A stretch of DNA of 7,500 nucleotides from Desulfobacula sp. GTDB taxonomy: Bacteria; Desulfobacterota; Desulfobacteria; Desulfobacterales; Desulfobacteraceae. The stretch lies in the NCBI GenBank assembly GCA_011390085.1, contig JAABTB010000098.1, forward strand, positions 1 through 7,500. The letters are read 5' to 3'. The notes under the pieces are model-generated. The model ran no database searches, was not told the DNA's origin, and saw only the letters and a program-made list of their open reading frames with translations. Of the stretch, positions 5,213-7,500 are shown piece by piece (the stretch's first letter is position 1; every line of letters starts with the position of its first letter). The position numbers and the translations under genes are program-made.

Positions 5213-6022
5213 ATGAACATTCAAAATATCCATCTGATGTATTTCAGCCCGACCCAAACCACCCGCTGCATCCTTGAAGAAATCGCCAGGGGAATGGGCC
5301 GGGCGGCCGCAACCGTCACCGACATTACACAACCTGAAATCCGGAGCCGGAAACCGACGGTTTTTGAGAGCGATCTAGTTCTCATGGGCGCCCCGGTTTA
5401 CAGCGGGCGCCTACCCAAAGATGCGGCCCGTTATTTTTCAAGGCTCTCGGCCCGGGGTGCCCTGGCCGTTCCCGTGGTCCTGTACGGCAACCGGGCCTAT
5501 GAAGATGCCCTCCTGGAATTCAAGAACACGGCCCAAGCCTGCGGGTTTGTGTCCCTGGCCGCAGGCGCTTTTATCGGAGAGCATTCCTTTTCCAGTAAGG
5601 AGTATAACATTGCCCAAAACAGACCGGACAAGGCGGACCTGGACAAGGCCTTTGCCTTTGGCCAGAAGATTGCCGGACTGCTGGAAAGCATTCAAGCTCC
5701 CGGGGAGATTGGCCCCTTAACCGTTCCGGGGCAATTTCCCTATAAAGAGGCCGTGGCCCGGGGCCCCATGGATTTCATCCAGGTCACGGAAGATTGTGAT
5801 GGCTGCGGGGTCTGCATCCCGGCCTGCCCTGCAAATGCCATCGATGAAGCAAACCGATACGCCACCCGGCCTGAGGGCTGCATTTATTGCTGCGCTTGCA
5901 TCAAGGCCTGTCCCCAGGGCGCCAGGATCATGAAAGAAGGCCCCTTGAAAGGCATTGCCAAAATGCTGAGCGAGAGCTTCTCTGCCAGAAAGGAACCGGA
6001 AACCTTTTTTGCAGGCCGTTAG
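5213..6022 (+). CDS. EFR1-like flavodoxin/2x[4Fe-4S] ferredoxin fusion protein
   Basis: The 269-residue protein joins an N-terminal flavodoxin-like domain (about 1-160) to a C-terminal bacterial-type ferredoxin domain (about 185-240). The FMN phosphate loop is FSPTQTTR (11-18) and a second conserved segment is MGAPVYSGRLP (58-68). The ferredoxin part has two complete clusters of the C-x2-C-x2-C-x3-CP type: C195, C198, C201, C205 and C223, C226, C229, C233, with an extra C227. It should be a soluble one-electron carrier linking FMN and iron-sulfur centres, of the kind called EFR1-family ferrodoxin in anaerobes. Its redox partner cannot be read from the sequence. The start has a clear GAGGAG site. 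It stands alone, 209 bp after trpA and 194 bp before the sensor gene, both gaps AT-rich, so it is probably its own transcription unit. Confidence 0.9.
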   Translation: MNIQNIHLMYFSPTQTTRCILEEIARGMGRAAATVTDITQPEIRSRKPTVFESDLVLMGAPVYSGRLPKDAARYFSRLSARGALAVPVVLYGNRAYEDALLEFKNTAQACGFVSLAAGAFIGEHSFSSKEYNIAQNRPDKADLDKAFAFGQKIAGLLESIQAPGEIGPLTVPGQFPYKEAVARGPMDFIQVTEDCDGCGVCIPACPANAIDEANRYATRPEGCIYCCACIKACPQGARIMKEGPLKGIAKMLSESFSARKEPETFFAGR

Positions 6023-6216
6023 CCTGATTTTGATTTCCGCTTGTTTTTTTTGTAACGGCATATCATTATAGAAACTACATTGATTCTTTCCAAATGGCAT
6101 AAAATTTGATTGTACCTTGTAAAGGTTAACCCAGTTTGGCTTTTAATTGACTTATAGAAAAGGTTCGCAGCCCTATGAATTTAATTCACCAGATATCTTA
6201 GAATACAAAGGTACAC
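6023..6216. other. AT-rich gap before the sensor-phosphatase gene
   Basis: The region starts with a run of eight Ts (6044-6051) that could help end transcription of the flavodoxin-ferredoxin gene. The only stem near it (CAGGC 6012-6016 with GCCTG 6022-6026) is short and 17 bases away. A GGTTAACC palindrome occurs at 6124-6131. TTGACT at 6147-6152 and TATGAAT near 6174 resemble promoter boxes but are 21 bases apart, too far. No gene is visible. Confidence 0.4.
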
Positions 6217-7500
6217 ATGCGAACTAAAACAATGCAACAGCGGATCATCATCTTTATTCTGATACCTGTATTTTTTATTTTGGCCGGAATGGGATGGATT
6301 AGTTATTTATATACCCGCAATGCCGTCATAAAACAATGGAGCGAAACCGCCATTGCAAAACTTCAAAAATCAGCCCATATGATTGACATGCGGCTCGGCA
6401 AACCCAAAGATTTGCTTCTGATGTTAAAAGACAGCTATAACCAGGATCAGAGCCTGATGATTCAAACTTTTATTATCGAGCAATTACGAAAATCGGAAGG
6501 GGTTGTTGAAGTCAATCACAAATTAATCGAAAATTTCAATATGCAAACAAATCATTTAGGAATGCATGGAATGGTTAAGAACAATTCCATGCATGTTGAT
6601 CGGATGGAGAATTTTCAATTATCATTGCCCCGGTATAATGCGGCACTCAGCGGAGAAACCATATCTTTATCAACGGATTTCATTGATGAAAATGGCAAAA
6701 AGACGGGACAGATAGAAGTGGTCATCTCTTTCCAGGATCTGATTGAGCAGATCAGCAAAACAACCTGGTGGAAAAGTGAAAACGCCTTTCTCATTGATAA
6801 TGAAGGGAATATTCTTATCGGAACCCAGTTGTCCAAAGACGCCTATGATCCTGAAAAATCCGCCAAATTCGGCCGGACAGATCCTTTGGAGAAAGAAACG
6901 ATGGCGGCGTTAAAACAAAATCCTTACGGCACCCTCTTTGGACCCGGTCATCCGCCGGATGAGATCAGCGGGTATTATCATCTGAATGAAGCGCCGTGGA
7001 GCCTTGTTCTCATTTCTCCAGGCGAGCGGGTATTAAAGTCTATTTTAAATTTCCGGTTGTATTATTTTGTTGTTGGATTTCTGTCTATTCTTGGTGTCAT
7101 CCTATTTATCCGTGTGTCGATATCCGGAACAACCACGGCCATCAAAAAAGTGTCCGAGGCTGCGAATGACCTTGCCAATGGATTTTTTACCGAACCGCTT
7201 CCGGTTCTGTCGGGGGATGAGGTCGGTATGCTGACTGGCAATTTTAATAAAATGACAAAGCAGCTAAAAGAAAGAATGGAGCTGAAAGAAGCGATAAATC
7301 TGGCCATGGAAGTGCAACAGAGTCTGTTGCCGCCTGCTCATTTTTCATACGGGAATATTGAAATCAGCGGTTGTTCCGTCTATTGTGATGAGACCGGCGG
7401 CGACTATTTCGATATCATCGAGTTTCCGGAAGATGAGGGAAAAATCTGTGTGGTTGTTGGCGATGTTGTCGGACATGGCATCGGAGCCGCTCTTTTGATG
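6217..7500 (+). CDS. Membrane sensor with HAMP and SpoIIE/RsbU-type phosphatase domain (5' part)
   Basis: The frame is open from the ATG at 6217 to the end of the window, giving 428 residues of a longer protein. The order is: a short basic start, a membrane helix (about 10-32, IIIFILIPVFFILAGMGWI), an extracytoplasmic sensor region (about 33-278) with a Cache-like strand pair AFLIDNEGNILIG and the closing PWSLVLISPGE, a second membrane helix (about 281-298), a HAMP linker (about 299-352) and the beginning of a PP2C-like SpoIIE phosphatase. The phosphatase is recognised from AMEVQQSLLPP, the metal-binding DETGGDYFDI (D396) and GDVVGHGIGAALLM (D416). Such proteins dephosphorylate a serine on an anti-sigma antagonist in partner-switching pathways; the partner is not in the window. 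AAAGG (6207-6211) lies five bases before the ATG. A second ATG at 6232 is possible but has less support. Confidence 0.9.
   Translation, partial: MRTKTMQQRIIIFILIPVFFILAGMGWISYLYTRNAVIKQWSETAIAKLQKSAHMIDMRLGKPKDLLLMLKDSYNQDQSLMIQTFIIEQLRKSEGVVEVNHKLIENFNMQTNHLGMHGMVKNNSMHVDRMENFQLSLPRYNAALSGETISLSTDFIDENGKKTGQIEVVISFQDLIEQISKTTWWKSENAFLIDNEGNILIGTQLSKDAYDPEKSAKFGRTDPLEKETMAALKQNPYGTLFGPGHPPDEISGYYHLNEAPWSLVLISPGERVLKSILNFRLYYFVVGFLSILGVILFIRVSISGTTTAIKKVSEAANDLANGFFTEPLPVLSGDEVGMLTGNFNKMTKQLKERMELKEAINLAMEVQQSLLPPAHFSYGNIEISGCSVYCDETGGDYFDIIEFPEDEGKICVVVGDVVGHGIGAALLM
6562..6594. repeat. 11-bp perfect inverted repeat inside the sensor gene
   Basis: ATGCATGGAAT (6562-6572) and ATTCCATGCAT (6584-6594) are exact complements around an 11-base spacer. 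They fall in the part of the gene coding for the extracytoplasmic region, within GMHGMVKNNSMHVD. No T-tract follows, so it is not a terminator. It may be chance, an mRNA hairpin or a binding site. Confidence 0.7.

Noticed and set aside
6012..6051. Hairpin plus T-run as a terminator after the flavodoxin-ferredoxin gene.
   Set aside because: The stem (CAGGC/GCCTG) has only five pairs and the eight Ts begin 17 bases later. A 7-bp pair GCCGTTA/TAACGGC (6015-6021/6053-6059) has too large a loop. It is not convincing as an intrinsic terminator.
5717..6100. An open frame of 127 codons antisense to the ferredoxin domain.
   Set aside because: It is a mirror of the cysteine-rich coding region, which is certain on the + strand, and its product has no recognisable features.
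6147..6180. TTGACT and TATGAAT as a promoter for the sensor gene.
   Set aside because: The spacer is 21 bases, outside the usual 16-18.

Overview
The window shows 7.5 kb of a dense bacterial chromosome with GC-rich coding sequence and AT-rich gaps. An orphan flavodoxin/2x[4Fe-4S] protein, a large membrane-bound SpoIIE-type phosphatase and the general codon style suggest an anaerobic Gram-negative such as a sulfate reducer of the Desulfobacterota. This placement is an inference from gene content; no rRNA or other marker gene is present.

Left part (1-2126). The 3' half of a class-III, ornithine-aminotransferase-like gene runs rightward off the left edge. It converges, after 17 bp, on a leftward three-gene unit. 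In order of transcription this unit is a 49-residue small protein (1984-1835), a UlaG-like metallo-beta-lactamase-fold hydrolase coupled to it through an ATGA overlap (1838-1086), and a VOC/glyoxalase-fold protein (1064-621). An AT-rich gap with a LysR-box-like dyad and a GAACGC/GCGTTC cluster separates this unit from the rightward start of a LysR-type regulator.

Middle (2127-5083). Only the first 20 or so codons of the LysR gene survive. Recognisable LysR sequence stops exactly where a 44-bp near-perfect palindrome begins (2186-2229). That palindrome carries a TTGACA -35 box and a GntR-operator-like core at its centre, and it appears to be the control region of the next genes: a HutC-type GntR/UTRA regulator, a tryptophan synthase beta subunit and a divergent tryptophan synthase alpha subunit. 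The three genes are closely spaced and probably form one autoregulated operon. No other trp gene is present. A weak hairpin plus T-rich tract after the alpha gene may end the operon.

Right part (5084-7500). An EFR1-like flavodoxin-ferredoxin fusion protein stands alone between two AT-rich gaps. It is followed by the 5' part of a membrane sensor protein (TM, extracytoplasmic sensor, TM, HAMP, SpoIIE/RsbU-type phosphatase) that runs off the right edge.

The most interesting area is 2078-2272, where a dead LysR gene abuts a large symmetric operator/promoter driving a GntR-linked trpB-trpA pair. No tRNA, rRNA, CRISPR array or recognisable transposase was seen.
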